Positions 33,531 through 42,580 of a stretch of 48,004 bases of DNA are shown here, piece by piece. The position numbers and the translations under genes are program-made. Each line of letters begins with the position of its first letter. Within the stretch, counting starts at the first letter, position 1. Under the pieces are notes generated by a model. The model made no database searches. It was given only the letters and a program-made list of their open reading frames with translations, and was not told the DNA's origin. The DNA comes from an uncultured Oscillospiraceae bacterium (lineage in GTDB: Bacteria; Bacillota; Clostridia; Oscillospirales; Acutalibacteraceae), in NCBI GenBank assembly GCA_900549055.1, contig URNB01000003.1, forward strand, positions 1-48,004. Reading direction: 5' to 3'.

Positions 33531-35108
33531 TTAATTCAAATAGTTATCGGGCAGATCGTTTTCAAGCAGAACTACCGTGTTTTTATCCGCAAAACCGCTG
33601 TATATTTCCATAGCTTCCTTAAAGCTTGCTGCTACAAAAAGCTTATCTTCGGGGAAGCTTTGCGACATAGCGCCCTCCTTAAGGGGAGCGGAGCGGTTAA
33701 TGCCCACGAATATAATTATATCACATATTTTCGCCGCTTCAAGCCCCAATGCAAAGTTGCAGTCGTGCTCGCGTGTGCCGAGCTCAATAAGTCCGGGTGT
33801 TATTACGACCTTTTTCATATTGTCAAAGCGGGAAAGCACGTGCAAAGCTTCAATTGAGCCTTCGGGGTTTGCATTATACGCGTCGTCAATAATGGTAGAA
33901 CCTGCAACCGACTGTTTAATTTCAAGCCTGTGCTCTGTAGGCTTAAGGGAAGACACGGCAAAGCGTATGTTTTCGGGGGTAACGCCCAGCTTATAGCTTA
34001 AAGCTGCCGCACCCGCAATATTTAGTATATTGTGCAGTCCCAAAAGGCGGGTGGAAAGCCGAACTTCGCTGTCTCCCAGATTAAGTGTAAAATCCGAGCC
34101 GTTTTTGCCGTAGGAAATATCGGTTGCCTTAAAATCAAAGCTGTCTGTTCCGTAAACGCTGTAAAGCGTTTTATCAATGCGGCTTATCAGCTCCTTACTG
34201 TCGCCGTTTACAAACATTTCGCCGCCGTTATTCAGTACCTCGGTTGCCAATTCAAACTTTGTTTTAAAAACATTGTCCACCGTTTTAAAGGTATCCAGGT
34301 GCTGCTCGCCCACCGAGGTTATAATTCCGTATTTCGGGTGGACGATATCGCATATTTCCTTAATGTCGCCTATATTTTTTGCGCCCATTTCGCAAATAAA
34401 TATCTGCGTTTGCGGCTTTAAGTATTCACGCACCGTTCTTACAACACCCATAGGCGTGTTAAAGCTGTGGGGGGTGGCTACAACGTTATATTTCTCGCTT
34501 AAAATGCGGTTTAAAATAAATTTGGTTGAGGTTTTGCCGTAGCTGCCCGTTATTCCTATAACGGTTAAGTTCTCATGTTCTTTAAGTATTCGCTTTGCGT
34601 CGTTTATATACCACCGTGTAACGGCTTTATCTACGGGAGCGGTTACAAAGCGGCACAAAAGGCATAAAAGCGGTGAAATAAACGATAGAGAGAACGCAAG
34701 TACAGAGAAAAAATCGCCTGTAAGCGTACCCGGGAAAAGCGCGTAAATTAAAACGCATATTAAAAGTATTAAAGCGGCGGCGGCAAAAAGCCGTTTTATG
34801 CGCGCGGTAAACACAAGCTTTTTGATTGATTTTTTCTGCGCCCTTACCGCGAAAAATATCCGCAGCCCGAAAACGGCAATAATAAGTATAAGCTGGGCGG
34901 CGTAAAGCTTTCTTTCATAAAGCACGGAGGAAAAGCTGAAGCCTATACATTCAAGAGCAAGGGGAGCGGTATAGCCGTCCTTTACCCACGCAAAATAGCG
35001 CGAGGGGAAATATGAATTCTGCTGGAGCATCTGGTTTTGCCGCACAAGCGCAAAAAGAGCGGATACAGCGGCAATTATCAGCGATGTAAGTAATAAGTAA
35101 TTCAACAT
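33531..35108 (-). CDS. MurF-like Mur ligase with N-terminal membrane anchor
   Basis: The 525-aa protein has about 160 N-terminal residues with four hydrophobic segments (1-20, 71-90, 108-126, 136-155). A Mur ligase core follows, with P-loop GITGSYGKTST (185-195), SFNTPMGVVRTV, IFICEMGAKNIGDI, the His in GEQHLDTF and DDAYNANPEGS. The core most resembles MurF, which adds D-Ala-D-Ala to UDP-MurNAc-tripeptide, and the ddl gene directly follows. The anchor is not part of classical MurF. ATG 35108 is preferred over GTG 35114 because of the AGGGA site 7-9 nt upstream. Exact acceptor unknown. Confidence 0.88.
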   Translation of the reverse strand: MLNYLLLTSLIIAAVSALFALVRQNQMLQQNSYFPSRYFAWVKDGYTAPLALECIGFSFSSVLYERKLYAAQLILIIAVFGLRIFFAVRAQKKSIKKLVFTARIKRLFAAAALILLICVLIYALFPGTLTGDFFSVLAFSLSFISPLLCLLCRFVTAPVDKAVTRWYINDAKRILKEHENLTVIGITGSYGKTSTKFILNRILSEKYNVVATPHSFNTPMGVVRTVREYLKPQTQIFICEMGAKNIGDIKEICDIVHPKYGIITSVGEQHLDTFKTVDNVFKTKFELATEVLNNGGEMFVNGDSKELISRIDKTLYSVYGTDSFDFKATDISYGKNGSDFTLNLGDSEVRLSTRLLGLHNILNIAGAAALSYKLGVTPENIRFAVSSLKPTEHRLEIKQSVAGSTIIDDAYNANPEGSIEALHVLSRFDNMKKVVITPGLIELGTREHDCNFALGLEAAKICDIIIFVGINRSAPLKEGAMSQSFPEDKLFVAASFKEAMEIYSGFADKNTVVLLENDLPDNYLN

Positions 35109-35120
35109 ATGCACTTCCCT

Positions 35121-35879
35121 TTATTTAATAAAGCTGCGGAGTATGGCTGCCGCCTCATATGGCTTTTCACAAAATGAGTAGTGCCCCGTGCCTTTTATCA
35201 CGCACAGCCCGCTGTCGGGTATCAGGCTTTTTATAATTTCGGCGTCAGACAGCGGTGTGGCGGTGTCGTTTTCGCCCCATATAAGCAGCGTTGGGCAGGA
35301 AATATTGCCTATAATACCCCGCAGATCGGTATTTACAAGCGATACCATTGTTTTGCGCAGAACCTCGGGCGCGGCGTTATAATCGGCGGAGCCGTAGTGC
35401 CGCCGTGCCTTATTAAGCAAATTTTCGGTATGCCCTTTAAGCCCCGGCAACGTTAAGATCCGCTTTATAACTTTAAAGCTTTTAGCCCTGCATTTTTGTT
35501 TAAGGCTTTTTTTCGGTATCAGCCCCGCCGAATCGAGCAATACTATTTTAGGGGGCGAAACAAGCCCTGCCGCCGCCATTTTAAGAATTACCCTGCCGCC
35601 GTGGGAGTGGCCTATCATAATCGGGTTATCAAGGTTTACTTCTTTCATAAAATTAAGCACAAAATTGCAGTAGTCATCAAGAGTCCAAGGCGTTTTCATA
35701 GTATCAGAGCCGCCGCAGCCGGGGAAATTCACCGCAACCAAACGGCAGCGGTCGCACAGCGCCGAAATAACACCGCCGTAAACATCATAAGAAGAGCCCC
35801 AGCCGTGCAAAAGCAGCACGGGTATTCCCTCGCCCTTCTCGGTATATTCTATGTTAAGACCGTCTATAATAGCATTCAT
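35121..35879 (-). CDS. Alpha/beta-fold hydrolase
   Basis: The 252-aa protein has the oxyanion HGWGSS near residue 27, the nucleophile elbow GHSHGG (about residue 90), the acid in WGENDTATPLSDA and the His of GTGHYSF. It looks like a small esterase or lipase-like enzyme with no signal peptide. It is first in the operon ahead of the Mur ligase and Ddl genes. ATG 35879 has a GGGG site at 10 nt; a TTG three codons earlier is possible. A role in cell-wall precursor or lipid turnover is a guess from context. Confidence 0.9.
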   Translation of the reverse strand: MNAIIDGLNIEYTEKGEGIPVLLLHGWGSSYDVYGGVISALCDRCRLVAVNFPGCGGSDTMKTPWTLDDYCNFVLNFMKEVNLDNPIMIGHSHGGRVILKMAAAGLVSPPKIVLLDSAGLIPKKSLKQKCRAKSFKVIKRILTLPGLKGHTENLLNKARRHYGSADYNAAPEVLRKTMVSLVNTDLRGIIGNISCPTLLIWGENDTATPLSDAEIIKSLIPDSGLCVIKGTGHYSFCEKPYEAAAILRSFIK

Positions 35880-35919
35880 AAAACACAACCCCGATTATAT
35901 TTTATAATCCTGAATTTTT

Positions 35920-35929
35920 ATTATACCAA
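35920..35929 (-). promoter_or_regulatory. Extended -10 promoter of the hydrolase-MurF-Ddl-CDF operon
   Basis: The minus strand reads TTGGTATAAT, a TGn extended -10 box, about 40 bp upstream of the hydrolase gene. No good -35 is seen. Confidence 0.45.
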
Positions 35930-36007
35930 AAGCAGGCATAAAAATGAAGTGTTTTTTTAAATTTTCCGAATTTAAAAATATTTAGGGCAAAATCGGCAAT
36001 TTGTCTA

Positions 36008-36036
36008 TTTACTTTTTTCGTTAAAAACTGTAAAAT
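36008..36036 (+). promoter_or_regulatory. Promoter of the V/A-ATPase operon
   Basis: TTTACT and TAAAAT are separated by 17 nt, 30 bp ahead of the first gene. An AT-rich perfect 10-bp stem lies upstream at 35954-35978. Confidence 0.6.
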
Positions 36037-36066
36037 ACTAATATAACCCGATTGGAGGTGCTTTGA

Positions 36067-36378
36067 TTGGCAAAAACAATGGCGGAAGAAATTACCGCCG
36101 CCGAGCGTATGGCGGAACAGACGCTGTCGGACGCGGAGAAAAAGGCGCTGCTTATTGTAAGCGATGCTAAGGAAAAGGCGAAAGCTGACCGAAAAAGCAT
36201 ACTTGAAAACGCCGAAAACGCGGCGGAGGAACTTTTAAGCGACGCGCGGCAAAAGGCTGAGCAATTGCGGGCGAATGCCGGTAACGAGGCTGAAGGCACG
36301 CTTGATACCTTAAAGCAGAGCTATGATAAAAATATCACTGCGGCTGTAAGCAGGGCGGTAGAAATTTTGAAAAGCTGA
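36067..36378 (+). CDS. V/A-ATPase peripheral-stalk subunit G/H-like
   Basis: A 103-aa almost entirely helical, charged protein: AMAEQTLSDAEKKALLI-like heptads, rich in Ala, Glu and Lys. It is the first gene of the operon, the usual position of the subunit that pairs with E in the peripheral stalk (called G or H). Start TTG 36067 follows GGAGG at 8 nt. Sequence alone is low-complexity coiled coil, so the name rests on position and length. Confidence 0.8.
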   Translation: MAKTMAEEITAAERMAEQTLSDAEKKALLIVSDAKEKAKADRKSILENAENAAEELLSDARQKAEQLRANAGNEAEGTLDTLKQSYDKNITAAVSRAVEILKS

Positions 36379-36414
36379 TTTTCAAAAAATATATAAAAAG
36401 TGTGGTGATTTTAT

Positions 36415-38418
36415 TTGGCAAAGCTTAAATGCAAATTGGTAAGTATTTATGCACCGCGAAACGAGGAAAAGGCTATACTTCGCCGTCTGCAGGAAATGTC
36501 GGTAATGGACATTGAGTCTGCAGCGGAGGACGAGGAAATTTCGGCGCTGCCCGAGGGCTTTACAAAAACCGATACCGAGGACAGGGTGGCGGCGTATGAG
36601 CGAAACGCGGAAACCGCCGCGGCGGCTATAAAAATACTGAATACAAGAGCACCCCGCAAAAAGGGAATTTCGGGAATGTTCGGCGGAGCGCGTTATTTAG
36701 AGCCGGAGCGTTTTTATTTAAAACGCGGGCAGATAGAAAGCGCGTTATCGCTTGCGAGCACGGTAATTGAAGACGACCGCGCCATTGCAGAGGAGAAGGC
36801 GGAAATATCCCGGCTTAACACAACGCGCGAGCAAATGTTGCCGTGGCTGCCGCTCGATGTGCCGCTTTCTTACTCGGGAACGGCGAAAACAAGGGCTTTT
36901 ATAGGCACTGTGGCGGGTATTTACACGCTTGACAGCTTAAACGAGAAAATAGCCGAAACAGACCCCGAGCTGACGCTTTACACCGAAATAATAAATACGG
37001 GCAAGGACCTTACCTATATTTTCGCCTGTACCCCCAAGGCTCAGGCGGAAAAAGCCGAGGCGGTGCTGAGAACGCTCGCCTTTGCGCGGCCCGTGCAGAT
37101 AACCTCAAAGCTGCCGCGGGATAAAATAGCCTCGAAAGAGGAAAGAGCCGCCAAATGTAAGGAACGGATTGACGGGTATATTAAGGAAATAAAGGATATA
37201 TCCGAAAGATCGGAGGAAATTGAGGGGCTGTACGATTACTGCAAGCGCCATGCCGAAAGGTACAAGGCAATAGGCGAGGCGGGGCAGACGGCGCACACGG
37301 TGCTTATAAAGGGTTATGTTACCGAACGCGACCTGCCTTATCTTGAAAAGCAGCTGAATAAACAGTTTACGGTTGTTATAGAGGCGGAGGACGCGGATAA
37401 TGAAAAAGCGCCCGTGGTGCTTAAAAACAACGCTTTTGCAAGACCTGCTGAATCGCTTGTTAAAATGTATTCGCTGCCGGGTGCTCACGATATAGACCCC
37501 ACGCCGATAACCGGATTTTTCTATTACCTGTTTTTCGGCATGATGTTTTCGGATGCGGGCTACGGACTTATTATGATATTGGCAACGACCTTTGCGATTA
37601 AAAAGCTGCACCCCTCGCCCTCGATGAAGCAGAGTATGCGCCTTTTCCGCTACTGCGGAATATCTACGTTTTTGTGGGGGCTTGTGTACGGCAGCTTTTT
37701 CGGGGATAGCATAGCGGTTATAAGCGAAAGCTTTTTCGGACACAAGATAACGCTGCCTGCGCTTATAGACCCGATGAACGGTGACGCGGTGACAATGCTT
37801 ATTTTAAGCCTTGCGCTGGGTCTTATTGAAATAATCGTCGGTCTTTGCGCCAAGTTTGTAACCTGCATGAAAAACGGAGATAAAGCGGGCGCGTTTTTTG
37901 ACGCCGGACTTTGGATAACAGAGCTTTTAGGTCTTACGGTAATGGCGGCGGGCTTTGTGGTGCTGCCCTCTCTTAAGACCGTCGGTATTGCTTTGGCGAT
38001 AGGCTCTGCTGTGGGACTGATACTGACCCAAGGGCGCGATAAGAAAAACCCCGTGGCGAGAATATTTTCAGGTATTACCTCGCTTTATGACATTACAAGC
38101 TATGTAAGCGACTTACTTTCATTCTCCCGACTTATGGCGCTGGGACTTACAACCTCTGCCATGAGCGCGGTGTTTAATATGCTGGCGGGTATGGGCGGCA
38201 GAACCGTGGGCGGATTTTTAATGCTTATCATTATATTCCCGCTCGGTCACGCAATAAACTTCGGGCTTAATATTTTGGGCGCATATGTTCATACGCTCAG
38301 ACTTCAATATGTAGAGCTGTTCTCAAAGTTTTACGAGGGCGGCGGAAAAGAATTCAAAGCATTTTCAACCAATACAAAATATACACAGTTGGATCTAAAT
38401 TCTAAGGAGGAAAATTAA
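36415..38418 (+). CDS. ntpI: V/A-ATPase subunit I (a-like stator)
   Basis: The 667-aa protein has a soluble N-terminal half (1-340, with coiled-coil stretches) and about eight membrane helices in the C-terminal half. The family hallmark GFFYYLFFGMMFSDAGYGLI lies near 365 and LLSFSRLMALGLTTSAMS near 565. It is the stator subunit forming the ion path with the K ring. Start TTG 36415 is 36 nt after the previous gene. Normal length. Confidence 0.95.
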   Translation: MAKLKCKLVSIYAPRNEEKAILRRLQEMSVMDIESAAEDEEISALPEGFTKTDTEDRVAAYERNAETAAAAIKILNTRAPRKKGISGMFGGARYLEPERFYLKRGQIESALSLASTVIEDDRAIAEEKAEISRLNTTREQMLPWLPLDVPLSYSGTAKTRAFIGTVAGIYTLDSLNEKIAETDPELTLYTEIINTGKDLTYIFACTPKAQAEKAEAVLRTLAFARPVQITSKLPRDKIASKEERAAKCKERIDGYIKEIKDISERSEEIEGLYDYCKRHAERYKAIGEAGQTAHTVLIKGYVTERDLPYLEKQLNKQFTVVIEAEDADNEKAPVVLKNNAFARPAESLVKMYSLPGAHDIDPTPITGFFYYLFFGMMFSDAGYGLIMILATTFAIKKLHPSPSMKQSMRLFRYCGISTFLWGLVYGSFFGDSIAVISESFFGHKITLPALIDPMNGDAVTMLILSLALGLIEIIVGLCAKFVTCMKNGDKAGAFFDAGLWITELLGLTVMAAGFVVLPSLKTVGIALAIGSAVGLILTQGRDKKNPVARIFSGITSLYDITSYVSDLLSFSRLMALGLTTSAMSAVFNMLAGMGGRTVGGFLMLIIIFPLGHAINFGLNILGAYVHTLRLQYVELFSKFYEGGGKEFKAFSTNTKYTQLDLNSKEEN

Positions 38419-38419
38419 A

Positions 38420-38884
38420 ATGACAATGGGAACTTTTTTGGCGCTTTTGGGCGCGGCACTGGCAACAATTTTCGCAGGTATAGGCTCTGCGCGCGGCGTA
38501 GGTATGGCGTGCGAGGTAGGTATGGGCGTTTTGGCGGAGGATCCTTCAAAATTCGGTAAAATGCTGGTTTTGGAGCTGCTCCCCGGTACACAGGGTTTGT
38601 ACGGATTTATAGTTTCCTTTATAGTGCTTACCAAAATAGGCGTTTTCGGCGGACTTCAAAGCCTTACTACCTGGAACGGCTTTATGATTCTTGCAGCCTG
38701 CCTGCCTATCGCGTTCGGCGGTTTGCTTTCGGCTATTTCGCAGGGCAAGGCGGCAGTTGCGGGTATCTCCCTTTTTGCAAAGGACGAAAGCGCGTTCCCG
38801 AAGGCGCTCGTTTCCATCACACTCGTTGAAATTTACGCTCTTTTGGCGTTCCTTATTTCATTCCTTACCGTAATTCTTCTGTAA
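38420..38884 (+). CDS. ntpK: V/A-ATPase proteolipid subunit K, Na+-type
   Basis: This 154-aa duplicated hairpin has four membrane helices. Residues equal to the Na+ site of Enterococcus hirae NtpK are all present: Leu54, Thr57 and Gln58 in LELLPGTQGLYGF, Gln108 in AISQGK, and Glu137 in LVEIYAL. They match NtpK Leu61, Thr64, Gln65, Gln110 and Glu139. The ring is therefore expected to carry Na+. As in NtpK, the first hairpin has no carboxylate in the corresponding ion position. AAGGAGG lies 9 nt before ATG 38420. Confidence 0.95.
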   Translation: MTMGTFLALLGAALATIFAGIGSARGVGMACEVGMGVLAEDPSKFGKMLVLELLPGTQGLYGFIVSFIVLTKIGVFGGLQSLTTWNGFMILAACLPIAFGGLLSAISQGKAAVAGISLFAKDESAFPKALVSITLVEIYALLAFLISFLTVILL

Positions 38885-38894
38885 GGTGAATGCT

Positions 38895-39470
38895 ATGACA
38901 TCAAGCGAAAAAATACTTGCAGGCATTGCCGAAGAGTCAAAGGCGCAGGCGGATAAAATAAATTCCGACGCCGAAAAGCAGGCTGCGGATATTATAGCCG
39001 CGGCAAGGGAAGAGGCTGAGTCGGAAGCCGAAAAAATAAAGGCGGAGGCAGAGAAAAAGGCGGAGCTTATAATAAACTCCGGTAAATCCTCCGCCGAGCT
39101 TTTAAAACGCGATACGGCGCTTAACTGCCGCAGGGGGCTTATTGAAAAGGCGCTTAATTTCGTTGCCGATACCGTAAACGCATACGGCGATAAGGATTAT
39201 TTTGATTTTCTGCTTACCTTAATTAAAAAGGAAAAGTTGAACGGCAAGGGCGAGGTTTATTTGTCGGTTAAGGATAAAGCCCGCGATACAGCATCCTTTA
39301 AATCGGAGCTTGAAGCTCTCGGTTTTACCTTAAGCGACAACTTTGCCGATATAAACGGCGGTTTCATACTTAAATACGGCGATATTCAAATAAACGGCGA
39401 ATTATCCGCGCTCATTCACGAAAAGCGCGATGTGCTGACCGATGAGTTAAATAAAGCGCTGTTTAACTGA
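38895..39470 (+). CDS. ntpE: V/A-ATPase subunit E
   Basis: The 191-aa protein has a long charged N-terminal helix (AKAQADKINSDAEKQAADII-like, to about residue 70) and a compact C-terminal domain with the family ending NGGFILKYGDIQINGELSAL. It forms the peripheral stalk with the G/H-like subunit. ATG 38895 is 6 nt after AAGGTG; the GTG three codons earlier overlaps that site. Confidence 0.92.
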   Translation: MTSSEKILAGIAEESKAQADKINSDAEKQAADIIAAAREEAESEAEKIKAEAEKKAELIINSGKSSAELLKRDTALNCRRGLIEKALNFVADTVNAYGDKDYFDFLLTLIKKEKLNGKGEVYLSVKDKARDTASFKSELEALGFTLSDNFADINGGFILKYGDIQINGELSALIHEKRDVLTDELNKALFN

Positions 39471-39497
39471 AACTAAACTTAAAAAGAAGGTGAGACT

Positions 39498-40475
39498 ATG
39501 CCGGAAAAATCTGTCGGCTTTGCAATAGGCAATTTAAGGGCGAGAGAAAACAAGCTTTTAAAGAAAAACGATCTATCGGGCTTTGCCGCAGCAAGCAATG
39601 TTACCGAGCTTGCGCGTATGCTGCGCGACAAGGGTATAGGCAAGACCGATAACGCCGATGTGCCTACTCTTTTGCACGAGGACGCCGAGGAAATGTGGAA
39701 ATACCTGACCGATAACGCGCCGGATACCGCTGCTTTTGCGCCATTCCTTTGTGAAAATGATTTTCACAACTACAAGGCGGTGCTTAAAGGCATTATAAGG
39801 GGCAGGGAATACGAAGTCCTGCTCATACTTCCCGCAAGCGTGGAATTACCCGCTTTGCAAAAGGCGGTAAAGGAAAAGCGATTTGACCTGCTGCCCGATT
39901 ATATGCGAAAGCCCGCCGCCGAGGCGTACGAGGTTTTGGCGCAATCGGGCGACAGCCAGCTTGCCGACTGCATTATAGACGCGGGCTGTATGTCGGCGCA
40001 AACATTGCTTGCCGAAAAATCGAAAAATACGGTTATAAAAGACCTTATAACCGTTTCGGTGTTTTATAAAAATATTAAAGCGGCTTTGCGTGCCGCAAAA
40101 ACGGGCAGGAGCGCGCAGTTCATAGAAAGCACCCTCACAGAAACCGGCGTTGTTTCCAAAAAGGCTATGGTAACGGCGGCGCTGGGCGGTGAGGAAAAAG
40201 TCTTGGAGCTGCTTGGCAAAGCGGTTACCGTGGGCGGTGCAGAGGCTGCCGAGGCGTATAAAAAATCGCCCGGTGATTTTGAAAAATATGCCGATAACAG
40301 GCTGCTTTCCACCGCTAAAAGGTGCAAATATATAACTATCGGTATAGAGCCGCTTATAGGCTATATGTTAGCCCGCAAGGCGCAAATAACCGATTTGCAG
40401 ATAATTTACAGCGGCGTTAAAACGGGGCAAGGCTCCGATAAAACGCTTGAAAGGCTGCGTGAGCTTTATGGTTAA
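39498..40475 (+). CDS. ntpC: V/A-ATPase subunit C
   Basis: The 325-aa all-helical protein fits the AC39/C subunit, with NLRARENKLLKKNDLSGFAA at the start and DNRLLSTAKRCKYITIGIEP then LIGYMLARKAQITDLQIIYS at the end. It is the socket joining the central shaft to the K ring. Start 39498 has AAGGTGAG upstream. Its stop overlaps the F gene by 8 nt. Confidence 0.94.
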   Translation: MPEKSVGFAIGNLRARENKLLKKNDLSGFAAASNVTELARMLRDKGIGKTDNADVPTLLHEDAEEMWKYLTDNAPDTAAFAPFLCENDFHNYKAVLKGIIRGREYEVLLILPASVELPALQKAVKEKRFDLLPDYMRKPAAEAYEVLAQSGDSQLADCIIDAGCMSAQTLLAEKSKNTVIKDLITVSVFYKNIKAALRAAKTGRSAQFIESTLTETGVVSKKAMVTAALGGEEKVLELLGKAVTVGGAEAAEAYKKSPGDFEKYADNRLLSTAKRCKYITIGIEPLIGYMLARKAQITDLQIIYSGVKTGQGSDKTLERLRELYG

Positions 40476-40785
40476 AATAGCGGTTTTGGGCGATACCGAA
40501 AGCATAAAAGGCTTTGCGGCTGTGGGGCTTGATATTTACCCCTGCGATACAGATGCGGAAAGCGCCGCGGAGTTAAAAAAAATAGTTAATGCCGGCTACG
40601 GCGTTATTTTCGTGACCGAGAGGTTAGTACCCTTTCTTCAAAAGGAGATTGAAAAGGTAAACCGTCAGCTTTCCCCCTCGGTTGTGCCGATCACGGGCGT
40701 TTCGGGCAATAACGGCTCGGGCGTGGCGGCGCTCAAATGCGCAGTGGAAAAAGCGGTCGGCTCGGATATAATTTTCAACAGATAG
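40468..40785 (+). CDS. ntpF: V/A-ATPase subunit F
   Basis: The 105-aa protein with a Rossmann-like fold begins VKIAVLGDTESIKGFAAVGL and continues with VIFVTERLVPFLQKEIEKV. It ends with a conserved C-terminal helix that contacts the A3B3 head. ATG 40468 lies inside the end of subunit C. It joins D in the central shaft. Confidence 0.93.
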   Translation: MVKIAVLGDTESIKGFAAVGLDIYPCDTDAESAAELKKIVNAGYGVIFVTERLVPFLQKEIEKVNRQLSPSVVPITGVSGNNGSGVAALKCAVEKAVGSDIIFNR

Positions 40786-40796
40786 GAGTAATCACA

Positions 40797-42566
40797 ATGA
40801 CCGAAGGAACTATAACCAAGGTTGCGGGCCCTCTTGTTATTGCGGAGGGTATGCGCAACGCGGATATGTTCGACGTTGTGCGCGTTTCGGATAAGCACCT
40901 TATAGGCGAGATAATAGAAATGCACGGCGATAAGGCTTCAATTCAGGTTTATGAGGAAACGGCGGGACTGGGTCCCGGAGAAAAGGTTGTTTCCACGGGT
41001 AAGCCTTTGAGCGTTGAATTGGGACCCGGACTTATCGGCTCAATATTCGACGGTATTCAAAGACCGCTTGCAGAGATAATGAAGGTAAGCGGCACAAATC
41101 TTCAGCGCGGCGTTGAAGTGCCGAGCCTGCCGAGAGATAAAAAGTGGCACTTTACCCCCGCAAAACAAGTAGGCGACGAGGTTGCAGCAGGCGACACCGT
41201 GGGTACGGTGCAGGAAACCGCGATTGTAAACCACAAAATTATGGTGCCTAACAGAATAAAGGGCAAAATAGTGGAAATAGCCGAGGGCGACTACACGGTT
41301 GAAGAAACGGTTTATAAAATTGAGACCGATAAGGGCGTAAAGGAATTTACCCTTATGCAGTCATGGCCAGTTCGCGTGGGCAGACCGTATAAGCGCAAAT
41401 TATCGCCGGATATTCCGCTGGTTACCGGTCAGCGCGTTATTGATACGCTGTTTCCGATAGCAAAGGGCGGCGTTGCGGCGGTTCCGGGGCCTTTCGGCTC
41501 GGGCAAGACCGTTGTGCAGCACCAGCTTGCAAAATGGGCTGCGGCGGATATTATAGTATACATCGGCTGCGGCGAGCGCGGCAACGAAATGACCGACGTT
41601 TTAAACGAATTCCCGGAACTGAAAGACCCGAGAACGGGCAACTCCTTAATGGAGCGCACCGTGCTTATTGCAAACACCTCGGATATGCCTGTTGCGGCGC
41701 GTGAAGCGTCTATCTATACAGGCATTACAATAGCCGAGTATTTCCGCGATATGGGCTACACCGTAGCGCTTATGGCTGACTCAACCTCCCGCTGGGCAGA
41801 GGCTCTGCGTGAAATGTCGGGCAGACTTGAAGAAATGCCGGGCGAAGAAGGCTACCCTGCTTATCTCGGCTCGCGCCTTGCGCAGTTCTATGAGCGCGCG
41901 GGCAGAGTTATTGTAAACGGCGAGGGCGAAACAGAGGGCGCGCTTTCGGTTATCGGCGCGGTATCTCCTCCGGGCGGCGATATTTCCGAGCCTGTATCGC
42001 AGGCAACCCTGCGTATAGTAAAGGTCTTCTGGGGGCTTGATTCAGCCCTTGCATACAAGCGCCATTTCCCCGCAATAAACTGGCTTACAAGCTATTCGCT
42101 TTATGCCGATTCGCTGTCGGACTGGTTTAATAAAAACGTCAAGCCCGATTGGTACAAGCTGCGCGGCAGACTTATGACTATTTTGCAGGAAGAATCCGAG
42201 CTTGAAGAAATAGTAAAGCTTGTAGGTATGGATGCGCTTTCTCCCTCCGACCGCCTAAAGCTGGAAGCGGCAAGGTCTATAAGAGAGGACTATTTGCACC
42301 AGAACGCATTTGACGAGGTCGATACCTATACTTCGCTTGATAAACAATATCTGCTTATGGAGCTTATTTTGGCGTTTTACGATAAATCGCTTGAAGCGCT
42401 TGGCAAGGGTGCTGCTATTGAAAAAATAGTTGCAATGCCCTCGCGCGAGCGCATAGGCCGCTTTAAGTATGCGGATGAAAAGCAAACAGAGAGCGAATAC
42501 AACGAAATTTTATCCGAGCTTGACAGCGATATTGACAAGGCTGTTAAGGCAAAGGATGAGGATTAA
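40797..42566 (+). CDS. ntpA: V/A-ATPase catalytic subunit A
   Basis: The 589-aa catalytic subunit has Walker A GPFGSGKT at 231-238, the inserted non-homologous domain (about 115-190) and GCGERGNEMTDVLNEFPEL. It also carries the family stretch MADSTSRWAEALREMSGRLE. AGGAG is 10 nt before ATG 40797. It hydrolyses or makes ATP with B, and the K-ring residues suggest coupling to Na+ transport. Confidence 0.97.
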   Translation: MTEGTITKVAGPLVIAEGMRNADMFDVVRVSDKHLIGEIIEMHGDKASIQVYEETAGLGPGEKVVSTGKPLSVELGPGLIGSIFDGIQRPLAEIMKVSGTNLQRGVEVPSLPRDKKWHFTPAKQVGDEVAAGDTVGTVQETAIVNHKIMVPNRIKGKIVEIAEGDYTVEETVYKIETDKGVKEFTLMQSWPVRVGRPYKRKLSPDIPLVTGQRVIDTLFPIAKGGVAAVPGPFGSGKTVVQHQLAKWAAADIIVYIGCGERGNEMTDVLNEFPELKDPRTGNSLMERTVLIANTSDMPVAAREASIYTGITIAEYFRDMGYTVALMADSTSRWAEALREMSGRLEEMPGEEGYPAYLGSRLAQFYERAGRVIVNGEGETEGALSVIGAVSPPGGDISEPVSQATLRIVKVFWGLDSALAYKRHFPAINWLTSYSLYADSLSDWFNKNVKPDWYKLRGRLMTILQEESELEEIVKLVGMDALSPSDRLKLEAARSIREDYLHQNAFDEVDTYTSLDKQYLLMELILAFYDKSLEALGKGAAIEKIVAMPSRERIGRFKYADEKQTESEYNEILSELDSDIDKAVKAKDED

Positions 42567-42580
42567 GGAGGGGAACTGCT

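Noticed and set aside
35954..35978. AT-rich 10-bp hairpin before the V-ATPase promoter as a terminator
   Set aside because: The stem is only A-T pairs with no GC, so it would be unstable; it lies between divergent operons where no terminator is needed.
36021..36299. Minus-strand frame rich in Ser/Ala/Phe opposite the V-ATPase G/H-like gene
   Set aside because: It is the typical antisense reading of an Ala/Glu/Lys coiled coil; no ribosome site or promoter.
37105..37743. 212-aa minus-strand frame in the subunit I gene
   Set aside because: Basic, no domain pattern, and fully inside a well-supported gene.
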